A DNA stretch of 46,108 nucleotides from Verrucomicrobiota bacterium (GTDB lineage: Bacteria; Verrucomicrobiota; Verrucomicrobiia; Limisphaerales; JAFGQR01). The notes beneath the pieces were generated by a model that ran no database searches, had not been told where the DNA came from, and saw nothing but the letters and a program-made list of their open reading frames with translations. Location: NCBI GenBank assembly GCA_016935555.1, contig JAFGQR010000147.1, positions 1-46,108 of the forward strand, written 5' to 3'. The translations under genes were made by a program, and so were the position numbers. Positions 25,339 to 35,018 of the stretch are shown piece by piece. Each line of letters starts with the position of its first letter. Positions within the stretch are counted from its first letter, which is position 1.

Positions 25339-28300
25339 TCACGGCGCGGGTTGTTGGATGCGGTAGAACCGCTGGAGCGCGCCGTCCAGGCGGTTGGTGG
25401 CGGAGGTGAGCGCGCCGGTGGCCGTCACCTCGGCCCTGTCTGTCCATGCCCCGTCCAATCGGTCGGCAGACTGCACCCGGTAGGCCCGGCCGGGTTCGGA
25501 CGTCCAGCTCAGAGCCGCCTCGTCGGGCCCGACAAGCCGGACGTTGAGGATTGTGAGTTCGGGCGGTTCGGCGGGGAGGAGGTTGGGCGCGGCGGGGGTG
25601 GGAGTGTTCATGAAATGCAGGGTGTCGGTGCCGTCGGGCCAGCGGCCATGGCTGACGTTGTTGGTTTGGGCGTCGAAGCGGACGACATCGACGGGGGTGC
25701 CATCGGGGGCGAAGAGGCCGATGGCTTCGCCGGTCTGGGCGAGTTTGAAATCGGCGTGGAGCGCGAGGGGGTTGGCGCTGTTTTGTTCGGGGTCGTCATC
25801 GGCCCACACGAGGAGGAAGCCGTGCGGGGCGATCGTGGTGCCGGCGGGGAGGGGCCAGCGGGCGGGGTCATCGGGGTTATCGGTGAGGGCATAGCCGGAG
25901 AGGTCGACGGCGACGGCGTTGGGGTTGTAGAGCTCAAGCCAATCGTCGAACTGGTCGTCGGCGGGGTCGGCGAGGAAGCCGGTGTTGGCGGCCATCCATT
26001 CGTTGATGGCGATGGGCCACGCGGATGGCGTGTTGTGGTTGGCGGCGCCCGGGGTGGCGGTGAAGAAGGTCTGGCGCGGACCGGGCTGACCGTCCGGGCA
26101 CCAACCGGCGGAGCAGTCGGGATCGAGGGCGTAATGGATGTAGTCGAGGACGGTGGGCCGGGCGTTGAGCGGGAAGACCAAGGCCAGCGAGCCGATCGAG
26201 GGGGCGACGCGAAAGCCGGCGTGCCAGGCGTCCGCGGTGGATTCGCCGGGTTCGCCGTCGAGCCAGACCAGCCGGAACTCGCCGGGCTGGAGGGTGGCGC
26301 CGGCGGGGAACGCCCACTGGGTGAGGTGCGTGACGTTATCGGCGAGGTGCCAGCCGTCAAGGGAGACGGCAAGCGGGCCGGCGTTGTAGAGTTCAACCCA
26401 CGGGTCGCGGTCGCCGGTGTTGTCGAGCAGGCCGGTGACGTTGTCGGGGAGCAATTCGTTCAGCCAGACGGGCGGGATTTCGGGCAGCGAGGCGGCGATG
26501 AGGTTGGGCGTGCCCGGTGAGGCGGGCACAGGCCCGCAGTTGAGCGGCGCCGCCAGGCGGAAGCCGGAGCTGATGCGGAAGCTGATGCCGGCGCCGCTGG
26601 TGTTGGGCAGGTAACGGAAGCTGAAGGTGTAGGTGCCGGTGGAATTCAGGGCGGCAATGGGCTGGGAGACGGACGAAAAGAGCGAGCCGCCGCCGGTGGC
26701 GACGATGTGCAGGCTGTGGGTGCCGGAATAGATGGGGTCGGCGGCGACGGCGGTGTTCGTGTGGTTGCCGGTGACGCGCCACGGGGACAGGGCGCCGGCA
26801 TCGAAGCCGGGATTGGCGAGGAGGTTGACGCCGACGCCGGGCTGGGTTCCCTCGACCAGCGCGATGTCATCGACGTAGAGGTCGCCGGCCCGTGAGAGCA
26901 GGAGGACGACGTTGGTGGCGTTGGCGCCTGCGGTGGCTGTCTGGTGGAACAAGAGCCAGCCGTTGCCGTCGGTCCAATTGGCGACGCGCCCGCAGTGCTG
27001 CCTGGCATCGATGAGCTGCAGCGACACGCCGGTGCCCTGAACGGTCTGAGGCCAGGGCGGATCGTCGTCGTAGGTGACCCGGGCGATGACGGTGTCCTGG
27101 GCGGGCGTCGGGCCGGGGTGGATAAGGCTGAGCGTTTCGCCGCCGTTGTCGAGACGGCCGGCGAACGTGCCGGCGACGCGGGTGGAGATGCCGTAGGCGG
27201 TCGTGAACGCGCCGGGGTCTTGGACGGCGACGAGGCAGGTGCCGGGCAGCAGGAAGCTGCCGGGGGGGAAGGTGAAGTCGATGCCGTTGAGGCGCCAGCC
27301 GGAGAGGTCGAACCCGGTGGTGGCGGACCGGTTGAAGACCTCGACGAACTCGGCGCCCGGCATGGCGGGGTCGTACATGATCTCGCTGATCACCACCTGG
27401 CCCAGCGGCGATTCGGCGCTCGTGCCGGTGGTGACCCCGAGAGTGTCGGCCAGACCGGGCAGCGGGTTGCCGTCCGCATCGCAGCCCTCGAGCGTCAGCG
27501 CGTTGAGCCCGTTCGTCAGCAGCACCGGCAGCGTCCACCCGGTCACGCTCGTCCACGTGACGGGGCAGTCGGCCCCGTTGACGCGGATGCGTGCGACTTC
27601 GACGGGGGCGGTGCCGGCGAGGAGGACGAGGTTGGAGCTGACGGTGAGGTCCTGGCCGCCGTTGGAGGTGACGGCGAAACCGGCGGCGACGGTGTCGAGC
27701 TGGCCCAGGAGAGCGTCGCGGCGCTGGCTGAACCAGGTCTTGACGGCGGTGGGCGGGGCGAGGGCCTGACCGTCGCAGAGGGTGATGCCGTTGGCGACGA
27801 GCGCGGCGTGCCGGGCGTCCATGAGCGGCTCGTAGAGGGCCGGCACGAACGCCCGGTTCACGGCGGTTTGGACGGCGCGGAAGTACGCGCGGCGGAAGGG
27901 GGGATGATTGTACATGCGTTCGACGGTGGGATCGTCGGAGAGGAACAGGGGGGCGCTGGTGGCAGTGAAGGACGCGTTGTAGTTGACGGACACGAGCATG
28001 AGCCAGTCGAGGTCGAACGGGTAGAGCTGCCAGCGGCCCCGGGCGGGTTTGTACATGTACATGTTCTTGCCGATGTCGTGTCCCCAGCTGTCGAAATTGA
28101 CGATGATGTGCTCAAAGGCGAACACGCCCATCCACTGCTCAAGATCCGCCAGCGCCCCGCTCTGCGCCGTGTACGATTCGGTGTGGGCGGCGTTGAGGGC
28201 GTCGGCGATGAGGAAGAGGTTGGTGTAATCGTGGGCGCGGTCGTAGAACCGTTTCAGCCAGATCCAGCGATACGCCGCGGTCTTGTGCCGCGTCAACCCC

Positions 28301-31300
28301 GTCGCCACGTCGCGCGTGGTGTAGACCTTGAGCTGCGGCTCCGGGTCGGCGATGCGGCCGCCGCCGTCATTGAACTCGAACGCACGGTCGATCTTGTAGA
28401 AATCACCGCCCGTGTCGTCGGGAGACCATTGGCGGATGAACTCGCCGCCGGGCTGGAGGACGGCTTCGAAGATGCCGCCGCGCTGCATGTCGGTGACGCC
28501 GTTGACGGTGAGGCGGATGAAGTAGCGGTGGCAGAAGGGGAGGTTCATCCGGTCCGCAATCCAGTAGGCCATCTGCTCCTGGAGGGCTGTGTTTTCCCTC
28601 CCGTGGCCCCCGGGCCAGTCGAGCACGAGCGCCGTGTCGCCGAGGAACGGGTCGTCGCCGGGGAAATCGATGGTGTAGCCGCAGCGGTTGCCGGTGGGGG
28701 TGGTGAAGCCGGGGGCGATGTAGGGGCTGCCCGCGTAGACGGCCTGGGCGTTGTAGACGACGCGGTGGTTGCCGAGGACAAACGTCACGTCGTTCATTGT
28801 GTTGTTCAGGTTGTTCCGGCTGTCCCAGGTGGCGAACGTGGCCTGAGTCATCCAGACGCGGTAGGACGGGAAGGTGCCCGGCGGAACGCTTTCGCCGAAG
28901 CGGACCAGGCATTCGCGGGTGGGGGCGTCGTTGGGGAACGCGCTCCAGGCGGCCGGCGCGGAGCCGTCGGCGGCCCGGACATGGAAGGCCGCGAGGACAT
29001 TGGCGGGCTGCCCCGGCAGCAGCGCGGTGTAAAGACCGTCCCCGGCTTGTGCGTCGCCGGCGGTGCCGTCGTCGCGCATGGGCACGGTGAACACGGTGGG
29101 CTGGGGATCCAGCCGGTAATCTAACTGCACCGACGCCACACCGTCCGGGTCGTGGACGCGGGCGGCGATGCGGACGATCTCCTGGGCGGCGGGCAGGATG
29201 GGGTGATGGGATACGCTCCAGATGGCGGGCGGGGCGTTGGTGAGGGTGCGGCTGTTGGGGGCGCCGGGGGTGCCCAGGTGGGTGGGCAGATCCATGAGCA
29301 CGGGCGCCTCCAGCCAGTTGCCGCGCAGCCGAAACAGGATCTCCGGGTGCCCGCGGAGCCAGCGGACCTTGGCGCGGATGGTGTTGGTGGTGTTGGCGCC
29401 TGGGACGGACGTCAGCGGGGTGCGGATGCGGTTTAGCTGGTTGTCGCCGCGGTCGGTGGCGCGGACGTGGTAGCAGCACGGACTTTCGAAGCCTTCGGCG
29501 ATTTCGAGGCCGGACGGTTCCTCGGTGCCTTCGGCGGTCCAGCCGGTGGCGCCGCTTTCGAACGTCGAGTTGGGGATCAGGTTGGCGCCGGAGACGGTGA
29601 GGACTTCGACGTTGTCGACGAGGCATTCGCCGGGGCCCTGGAGCAGGACCTGGAGCTGGTCGGCGGAGACGCTGCCGTTGGGCAGATCGAGAATGCCGGT
29701 CACGGACACGTGGGTCCAGGGCGCCTTGGCGGATTCGTCGCTGTCGGCCCAGTTGGCGGCCAGGCGGTTGTCGCTGCGCGGGTCGGTCAACTCCAGGCTG
29801 CTCCCGCCCCCGTCGGCCCAGCGGCCCCAGCGGCCGCCGTCGCGATAGTCAACCTCGTCCACGACCACGTAGGCGATGTTGGTGACGACGACGTTGTGAT
29901 TCGTGGCCAGGGTGATCTCGGGCCTCGCCAGCGCCACCCGCTCGCCGCCATTGGCCAGGCTGCCGGCAAAGTCGCCCACTGTGTTTGCAGCGTCGAGGTT
30001 CGGATACCGCGGCCGCAGCCACGCCGCGTTTCGAGCCACCACCAGGTAGCCGCCAGCCGGAATCACCGCCTCCGGGGGGAACATGAATTCGATGCCGTCC
30101 TCGAGCCGCCAGCCCCCCACGCTCACCGCGCCGGCGCCGCGGTTGTGGAGTTCGACGAATTCGTCGTCGCTGTCGCCGGAGATGGGATGGTACATGATTT
30201 CGTGGATGACGATGTCGCGCGGCAGCGGGGCGGCGTTGGGGGCGGCTGGCGTGGGCATGGCCAGCTCGACCCATCCCGGCGCGCCGTCGGGGCTGTGGCC
30301 CGCCGCCACGCCCCGGGCTTGCGGTCCGAACCGCACCGCGTCGAGCACGCGGGTGCCCGACGGGTTGCGGAGGTAGATCGTTTCGCCGTCGGCTTCCAGC
30401 GCGAACCCGAGCTGATCCTGGTCGAAGGCGATGAATTCGCCGGGGGGCAGGAGGGTGTGCGGCGGGATGCTGAACCTGCTCAGGTTCCGGTCGTCGGTGA
30501 GCACGCAGCCTCCGAGGTCCAGGGGCTCGGCGCGGCGGTTGTGGAGTTCGACGAAGTCGAGAGCGGGGGGGACGGTGCGGGCGAGGAACTCGTTGATGGC
30601 GACGCCGCGCAAGGGATCGAGCGAGACAGGGTCGAGCCGGCCGGGCGATCCCCCGACCGCATCGCTGGCGGCCCAGGCGTCGACATGAGCTTCGCCGTAG
30701 GAAGGGCGGGCCAGCACGAGCGAATGGCCGGCGCCGTCAGCTGCCACCGGCCAGGGCGGGACGGTGTCGTAACGCGCATCCAGGAAGACCGCCCCGGTGC
30801 GGTGCCGGAGCCGGATGGCGCCGCGGGTGTTGGGCAGGCTGTTGGTGTTCGAGAACGGCCCCAGCACGCCGGTGATGCCGTAGGCGGCTTCGACGTCGGA
30901 CGGGCATTGGGCGACCACCACGAAGCCGCCTGCGGGAACCACGGTGCCGGCCGGGAACGGGAAGTCGGCATCGCCATCCAGCCGCCAGCCGCTGATGTCC
31001 TCGTCCGAGCTGAGCGCGTTGAACAACTCGACGAACTCGAGGTTTCGGCCATCGGGGCGGTCCAGGGGGTTGTACATGATTTCCGAGATCACAAGGCTGG
31101 TGCGCCGGCTGCACTGCCCCAGCGGCTCCGCCCCCAACGGGTCCGTCAGGGCCGACGCCGTGGTCACCTCCGCAAAATCGCGGAACGCGCCGGTCGCGGT
31201 GTCGTTGGTGTCCTGGCTGGACACCGCAAAGCCCAGCAAGACCGTGTCTGGCATGGTGAGGGTGGCCGACCCCAGTGCGCTCCAGGCCTGGCCATCCACA

Positions 31301-33042
31301 CCGGCATAGCCCGTAAACAGGCCGCCCGCACGCCGCAGACGCAGCCAGGTGCCGGGATAGTTGACCGGGAACGAGCCGAGGCTGGCTGTCGGGCCGTTGA
31401 CCGTGCCGCGATACTGGAACCATGACCCGCCCATCGAAGGCGTCGCCACGGAACCCGCAGACCGCGCGCCGGCGGCGAGATCCTCGCGCGCGATCAAGGC
31501 GGCCTTCGACCACGCGCCCGCCGGCGCCATGGACGCGACGCGCACCTTGACATCGAAGTCGCCTGTGCGCGGCAGATAGCTGAACTGGCATTGGTCGGAC
31601 GTGCCGCCGAGGCCGGCGCCGCCGCCGGTCACGTCCAGCCCGCCCGGAACCGCCACGGTCCCCCCGGGCGGTTGCGGGTTTCCGATTGCGGCGGCAATGG
31701 AGGCGACGGTGGTGAAGTTGGTGGCGGTGTCAGGGGGGATGGGGTTGGCTGCCGCGGCGGTGTCGGTCAGGCCGTTGACCACGAGCGTGTAGGTGGTGTT
31801 TTCGGTCATGGCGCCGACCTGCAACACCACGTTGCTGCCCGACGCATCCAGCCACGCGCTCCGGATGGCGAGGGCGCCTCCGGCGTTGCTGATCGCGTAG
31901 TGGCCGGCGTGGGTGGCGGCGGCGGCCGCCACCCGCTCGGAAAACAAGACATGCACCTGGGTCAAGTTCAACGCCTGCACCAGCCGCAGGCCCGGGGGAT
32001 CGAGGTCCGCCTGGACGGACAGCACCGCGTTGCTGCTGGTGGCGGTGTGGGTGGTGTTCGTGAGGATGTTCCGGGCGACCAGCTTGAACACGGCCCCGTG
32101 GTCGGCCAGCTGCACAATCGGCAGCGTGTAGCTCGCGTTGGTGGCGCCCGGAATCGGTGTCTCGTCCCGATACCACTGGCAGGACGGCGCCGGGCTGCCC
32201 ACCACACCCGCCGCGAACGTGACGGACGCGCCCTCCGTCACCGTCTGGCTCTGCGGCTGGTTGGTGATCGTCGCCGGCACCCGCACAAACGCGTTGGGGG
32301 CCACCCAGATGCTCGGCAGCCCGGACGCCTTGATGAGCACGTAGTCCACGTCGAACTCGGACACGCCTCCAAGGCTGCCCGCCGCGATTCCGGCGCAGCC
32401 GGTCCGCGCCGAACGGGTGGGCGTGTAGTTCCATGCCATCTGCCACGCCGACGGCTCGGCCTGGGTGCCGTCCGCAAGCCAGATCTTGCCGAACACATCG
32501 TTGAGACCGCCCTGCGACGCGGCGTTCGGCTCGTGCCGCAGCCGAAGCCAATACCACGCGTGATTCTGCCAGCTCAGCCCATACTCGACCGCCCATTCCC
32601 GCGCGTCGTCCAGGAATTCCATGTGCCGCTGCCCCGGGTTCGGCTCGTCCCGAAAATGCAGGTTGATGCCCTGGCTCGTGCCAATCTCCACACACGCCGC
32701 AACGCCCGCCCGCGCCGGATCACCCGAGCCGAAACTCGTCACGCGAATGCGCGCGAGCACTTCCTGGATTGAGGTGTCATAGCCCGCCAGCTCATAGAGC
32801 AGGTGGTTCGGATCCCCCGTCGCGCTGCTCACGTGCAGCAGACCGCCTGACACCGAATACACGTTCTGCCCGCGCACCGCCCAGTTCGGATTCAGACTGT
32901 CGCCCTCGAAATCGTCCTGGAACCCGGCCACCGTGGTGCCGACGTCCGCGGGCAGGGACTGGGCGTGGAGAGGGGCGGGCCACAAACAGGAACCGGCGAC
33001 CAGGCACATCGCCCCATGGAAATTCAAGGTCGGATGTAACAT
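25339..33042 (-). CDS. Giant secreted protein: six lamin-tail domains plus CotH kinase
   Basis: 2567 residues with a signal peptide ending PLHA/QS near residue 27. The N-terminal part contains two laminin-G-like or carbohydrate-binding sheets, an Ig-like repeat (TITNQPQSQTVTEGASVTF) and a Big-type domain. Six lamin-tail domains follow, each beginning with an I/V-x-E-x-M/L-type strand and carrying an FVEL/WVEL and GW/GY core. They start near residues 648, 813, 945, 1885, 2193 and 2346. Between the third and fourth is a CotH-like atypical kinase domain (about 1398-1778: WMTQATFATW, GGDFYKID, NMYMYKPARGRWQLYPFDLDW). The C-terminus ends with a W-x(n)-RFYRIQQPAP tail. In other bacteria CotH domains phosphorylate secreted proteins; lamin-tail domains are thought to bind surfaces. 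An extracellular or cell-surface role is inferred. No frameshift is visible. Confidence 0.9.
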   Translation of the reverse strand: MLHPTLNFHGAMCLVAGSCLWPAPLHAQSLPADVGTTVAGFQDDFEGDSLNPNWAVRGQNVYSVSGGLLHVSSATGDPNHLLYELAGYDTSIQEVLARIRVTSFGSGDPARAGVAACVEIGTSQGINLHFRDEPNPGQRHMEFLDDAREWAVEYGLSWQNHAWYWLRLRHEPNAASQGGLNDVFGKIWLADGTQAEPSAWQMAWNYTPTRSARTGCAGIAAGSLGGVSEFDVDYVLIKASGLPSIWVAPNAFVRVPATITNQPQSQTVTEGASVTFAAGVVGSPAPSCQWYRDETPIPGATNASYTLPIVQLADHGAVFKLVARNILTNTTHTATSSNAVLSVQADLDPPGLRLVQALNLTQVHVLFSERVAAAAATHAGHYAISNAGGALAIRSAWLDASGSNVVLQVGAMTENTTYTLVVNGLTDTAAAANPIPPDTATNFTTVASIAAAIGNPQPPGGTVAVPGGLDVTGGGAGLGGTSDQCQFSYLPRTGDFDVKVRVASMAPAGAWSKAALIAREDLAAGARSAGSVATPSMGGSWFQYRGTVNGPTASLGSFPVNYPGTWLRLRRAGGLFTGYAGVDGQAWSALGSATLTMPDTVLLGFAVSSQDTNDTATGAFRDFAEVTTASALTDPLGAEPLGQCSRRTSLVISEIMYNPLDRPDGRNLEFVELFNALSSDEDISGWRLDGDADFPFPAGTVVPAGGFVVVAQCPSDVEAAYGITGVLGPFSNTNSLPNTRGAIRLRHRTGAVFLDARYDTVPPWPVAADGAGHSLVLARPSYGEAHVDAWAASDAVGGSPGRLDPVSLDPLRGVAINEFLARTVPPALDFVELHNRRAEPLDLGGCVLTDDRNLSRFSIPPHTLLPPGEFIAFDQDQLGFALEADGETIYLRNPSGTRVLDAVRFGPQARGVAAGHSPDGAPGWVELAMPTPAAPNAAPLPRDIVIHEIMYHPISGDSDDEFVELHNRGAGAVSVGGWRLEDGIEFMFPPEAVIPAGGYLVVARNAAWLRPRYPNLDAANTVGDFAGSLANGGERVALARPEITLATNHNVVVTNIAYVVVDEVDYRDGGRWGRWADGGGSSLELTDPRSDNRLAANWADSDESAKAPWTHVSVTGILDLPNGSVSADQLQVLLQGPGECLVDNVEVLTVSGANLIPNSTFESGATGWTAEGTEEPSGLEIAEGFESPCCYHVRATDRGDNQLNRIRTPLTSVPGANTTNTIRAKVRWLRGHPEILFRLRGNWLEAPVLMDLPTHLGTPGAPNSRTLTNAPPAIWSVSHHPILPAAQEIVRIAARVHDPDGVASVQLDYRLDPQPTVFTVPMRDDGTAGDAQAGDGLYTALLPGQPANVLAAFHVRAADGSAPAAWSAFPNDAPTRECLVRFGESVPPGTFPSYRVWMTQATFATWDSRNNLNNTMNDVTFVLGNHRVVYNAQAVYAGSPYIAPGFTTPTGNRCGYTIDFPGDDPFLGDTALVLDWPGGHGRENTALQEQMAYWIADRMNLPFCHRYFIRLTVNGVTDMQRGGIFEAVLQPGGEFIRQWSPDDTGGDFYKIDRAFEFNDGGGRIADPEPQLKVYTTRDVATGLTRHKTAAYRWIWLKRFYDRAHDYTNLFLIADALNAAHTESYTAQSGALADLEQWMGVFAFEHIIVNFDSWGHDIGKNMYMYKPARGRWQLYPFDLDWLMLVSVNYNASFTATSAPLFLSDDPTVERMYNHPPFRRAYFRAVQTAVNRAFVPALYEPLMDARHAALVANGITLCDGQALAPPTAVKTWFSQRRDALLGQLDTVAAGFAVTSNGGQDLTVSSNLVLLAGTAPVEVARIRVNGADCPVTWTSVTGWTLPVLLTNGLNALTLEGCDADGNPLPGLADTLGVTTGTSAESPLGQVVISEIMYDPAMPGAEFVEVFNRSATTGFDLSGWRLNGIDFTFPPGSFLLPGTCLVAVQDPGAFTTAYGISTRVAGTFAGRLDNGGETLSLIHPGPTPAQDTVIARVTYDDDPPWPQTVQGTGVSLQLIDARQHCGRVANWTDGNGWLLFHQTATAGANATNVVLLLSRAGDLYVDDIALVEGTQPGVGVNLLANPGFDAGALSPWRVTGNHTNTAVAADPIYSGTHSLHIVATGGGSLFSSVSQPIAALNSTGTYTFSFRYLPNTSGAGISFRISSGFRLAAPLNCGPVPASPGTPNLIAASLPEIPPVWLNELLPDNVTGLLDNTGDRDPWVELYNAGPLAVSLDGWHLADNVTHLTQWAFPAGATLQPGEFRLVWLDGEPGESTADAWHAGFRVAPSIGSLALVFPLNARPTVLDYIHYALDPDCSAGWCPDGQPGPRQTFFTATPGAANHNTPSAWPIAINEWMAANTGFLADPADDQFDDWLELYNPNAVAVDLSGYALTDNPDDPARWPLPAGTTIAPHGFLLVWADDDPEQNSANPLALHADFKLAQTGEAIGLFAPDGTPVDVVRFDAQTNNVSHGRWPDGTDTLHFMNTPTPAAPNLLPAEPPELTILNVRLVGPDEAALSWTSEPGRAYRVQSADRLDGAWTDRAEVTATGALTSATNRLDGALQRFYRIQQPAP

Positions 33043-33104
33043 GCGTGTGGCATGAATGTATCCGACCCGGGCGGGAATTCAACCGCGCATATGCCCGCCG
33101 ATCG

Positions 33105-33142
33105 GCCCATGCGCGGTTCATGGGAAGCCGCGATCCCGCCTG
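33105..33142 (+). repeat. 38-bp direct repeat, copy 1
   Basis: The unit starts GCCCATGCGCGGTTCATGGG and ends in CCCGCCTG. It matches the copy at 33356-33393 at 34 of 38 positions in the same orientation. The pair brackets the 25-base inverted repeat, like outer repeats of a composite intergenic element. Confidence 0.75.
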
Positions 33143-33172
33143 CTCGGCGGCACCTATCGCGCCCCTGAACCC

Positions 33173-33197
33173 GGTAGGGCGAGACTCCGTCGAGCCC
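33173..33197 (+). repeat. 25-bp inverted repeat, left arm
   Basis: Starts GGTAGGGCGAGACTC and ends GTCGAGCCC. It is the exact reverse complement of 33297-33321, with 99 bases between the arms. A 25-bp perfect stem could form in RNA or single-stranded DNA. No transposase frame lies between the arms. Confidence 0.85.
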
Positions 33198-33296
33198 TGA
33201 CTTCCCTTCCCCTGTTCTCGTATCACGGACCTGCGCAGGCGGTCGAGCTCCCCGGAATGGCGGGTTGAGGTTGGCGCAGCACCCGAGGGGAAGTAT

Positions 33297-33321
33297 GGGC
33301 TCGACGGAGTCTCGCCCTACC
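33297..33321 (-). repeat. 25-bp inverted repeat, right arm
   Basis: Starts GGGCTCGACGGAG and ends CGCCCTACC. It is the exact reverse complement of the left arm at 33173-33197. The 99-base interior contains no recognisable gene. Confidence 0.85.
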
Positions 33322-33355
33322 TCCACGCGGCGTCCTGGGACAGCGCGCCATACCT

Positions 33356-33393
33356 GCCCATGGCCGGTTCATGGGAAGGCGCGACCCCGCCTG
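33356..33393 (+). repeat. 38-bp direct repeat, copy 2
   Basis: Second copy of the unit at 33105-33142, with four substitutions. It begins 34 bases after the right arm of the inverted repeat and ends 7 bases before the palindrome at 33401. Confidence 0.75.
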
Positions 33394-33400
33394 ACCTGAG

Positions 33401-33418
33401 AATTGAGAATTCTCAATT
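33401..33418. repeat. 18-bp perfect AT-rich palindrome centred on GAATTC
   Basis: AATTGAGAATTCTCAATT reads identically on both strands. It stands out for low GC in GC-rich surroundings. It could be a protein-binding site or a boundary of the repeat cassette; function is not shown. Confidence 0.6.
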
Positions 33419-33485
33419 GAACACCTCGGCAGCCCATGGCCGACGCCAAATGGAACGGTGCAAACGCCCAATGCCAGATCGCCGG

Positions 33486-35018
33486 CTATTTCAGAAAGAC
33501 CATGACGTCTTCGGCGGTGAACCCGTCCTGGACGCCGCCGGTGGGGACTTCGGCCTTGGCGGTCCAGACGATGGCATTGAGCACGGCGCGGCGGAAGTTG
33601 GGTTCGGCCCAGTTCTTATGGTAATGGCCGCCGGTGCATCCGAAGCCGCGGCCGCCGTCGGGGCGTTGGTAGGTCCAGAGCAGGTGTTGCGGCTCCTTGC
33701 GTTCGAGCACGGCGGCGCGCACGGCGGGGTTATTGCTGTGGGGGCCGTCGGGGCGCTCGAGGGTTTTGGCGGGGGGGAGGGCGGAGAGGATGGGGGTGAC
33801 GCCTTGCATGTCCTGGGCGAAGCGCATGTGGTAGTACCATTCGTCGTGGCTTTTGAACGGTTTGAGGCCGCGGCTCACGGGATGGTCCGGGAAAACTTTG
33901 AAATCGGCTTCCCAGAAGGGGTTCACGGACCAGTGGGTTTCGAAGTAACCGCCGATCCACGCCAGCCACTCGGCACCGCCCCGGTCCTTGGGGACTTCGA
34001 CGGCGTAATGGACGCAGCCCAAGCCGACGCCCCGCCGCACCAGATCCGCCAGCACCTTGAGCCGGTCCCCCTGGATGAACGGGTGCCCGCCGCCGCCGTC
34101 GGAGTAGATGACAATCGCCGCGGCGCCGTCGAAGGCGGCGGGGTCCTTCGGCCATCCGTTCGCATGGGTTTCGGCGGCGATGCCGGGCACCTTGTCCAGC
34201 GCGGCTTTGAACAGCGCGCAGCCGGCCCGGTGGGCATGGGCGCCAGCGCCGTGGCTGTCCGGGCCGGCCACGAGCACGACTTTCCGCGCGGCGACGGGGA
34301 AGCGCTTGATCCGAACATTCTTGAACTGGACGGTCATGGGCGGGCCGACATGGATCTGCAGGGCCAGGACGCCGGAACGGGCCGCTTTGGCGGTTTGCAT
34401 GTCGGTGACGTCGACGGTCTGGCGCCCGTTGATGAAGTGCTGCAGGTGATTGCCCCGGGCGATCACCACGTAATCGTTCCAGTCCTCGTGCCGGATCGCA
34501 GCCTGGATCTCGTCCGAATCGCCCACCTTGCCGACCACCTCCACGCGGGTCCGCCCACCGTCGTCCTTGATGACCGTTTTCTCGCCGCGCCTGGCCAGGA
34601 TGCCGCGTCCGCGTTCCTCGTAGAGGATGCCGGAGAAGGTTTTGCCGGCTTCGAAGTCCGCCTGGTAGCCGCCCACGACGGGGCCGAAGCGGCCCTGCTC
34701 GGCGACCTTGCTGCGGTATTGAATGCCGGAGTTGCCGTTGACGATCCGGTAACTGAGGCGCAGCTCGAAGTCGGCGACGTCGCCGTTGGTGCAGACGAGG
34801 AACGTGTTGTGGGTCAGTCGCGGATCGCTCTTGGTGACCCCCGTGATCGCGCCGTCCCGCACGAACCAGAGGTCGGGATTGCCGGACCATCCGGTCAGGT
34901 CGCGGCCGTTGAAAAGCGGTTCGAACCCGGGCTCGTTGGCAGCCGCCTGGGGGGAGGCCATGGGGACAAGGAGGGCTGCGGCGAGCAGCGCTGGCAGGAG
35001 TGGGGCGGGGTGTTTCAT
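33486..35018 (-). CDS. Secreted DUF1080-ThuA fusion protein
   Basis: 510 residues from the ATG at 35018, with a signal peptide (LLPALLAAALLVPMASPQAAA). Residues about 29-230 are a DUF1080 (3-keto-disaccharide hydrolase) domain: LFNGRDLTGWSG, LWFVRDGAITGV, NGNSGIQYRSK, GGYQADFEAGKTFSG, VLALQIHVGPPMTVQFKNV. Residues about 237-490 are a ThuA-like class I glutamine-amidotransferase fold (RKVVLVAGPDSHG, IVIYSDGGGGHPF, GVGLGCVHYAVEVP, DEWYYHMRF). ThuA is part of the rhizobial trehalose/sucrose 3-keto pathway. The start overlaps the stop of the upstream isomerase as ATGA (35015-35018), so the pair is translationally coupled and shares its promoter and operator. Joint action on 3-keto-sugars is inferred. 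Confidence 0.9.
   Translation of the reverse strand: MKHPAPLLPALLAAALLVPMASPQAAANEPGFEPLFNGRDLTGWSGNPDLWFVRDGAITGVTKSDPRLTHNTFLVCTNGDVADFELRLSYRIVNGNSGIQYRSKVAEQGRFGPVVGGYQADFEAGKTFSGILYEERGRGILARRGEKTVIKDDGGRTRVEVVGKVGDSDEIQAAIRHEDWNDYVVIARGNHLQHFINGRQTVDVTDMQTAKAARSGVLALQIHVGPPMTVQFKNVRIKRFPVAARKVVLVAGPDSHGAGAHAHRAGCALFKAALDKVPGIAAETHANGWPKDPAAFDGAAAIVIYSDGGGGHPFIQGDRLKVLADLVRRGVGLGCVHYAVEVPKDRGGAEWLAWIGGYFETHWSVNPFWEADFKVFPDHPVSRGLKPFKSHDEWYYHMRFAQDMQGVTPILSALPPAKTLERPDGPHSNNPAVRAAVLERKEPQHLLWTYQRPDGGRGFGCTGGHYHKNWAEPNFRRAVLNAIVWTAKAEVPTGGVQDGFTAEDVMVFLK

Larger units (their letters stand above)
33043..33485. other. 443-base intergenic repeat cassette
   Basis: No gene is supported here; the several short frames are generated by the repeats themselves. 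The stretch holds two direct copies of a 38-base unit (33105-33142 and 33356-33393). They enclose a perfect 25-base inverted repeat (33173-33197 and 33297-33321), and an 18-base AT-rich palindrome follows at 33401-33418. It lies upstream of the giant gene and downstream of the DUF1080-ThuA gene. It could contain the promoter of the former, but I did not find one. Confidence 0.75.

Noticed and set aside
26944..31425. Long plus-strand open frames (726 and 652 codons) opposite the giant lamin-tail gene
   Set aside because: Gly/Asp/Val/Arg-rich shadows of the minus-strand coding sequence, with no recognisable domain.
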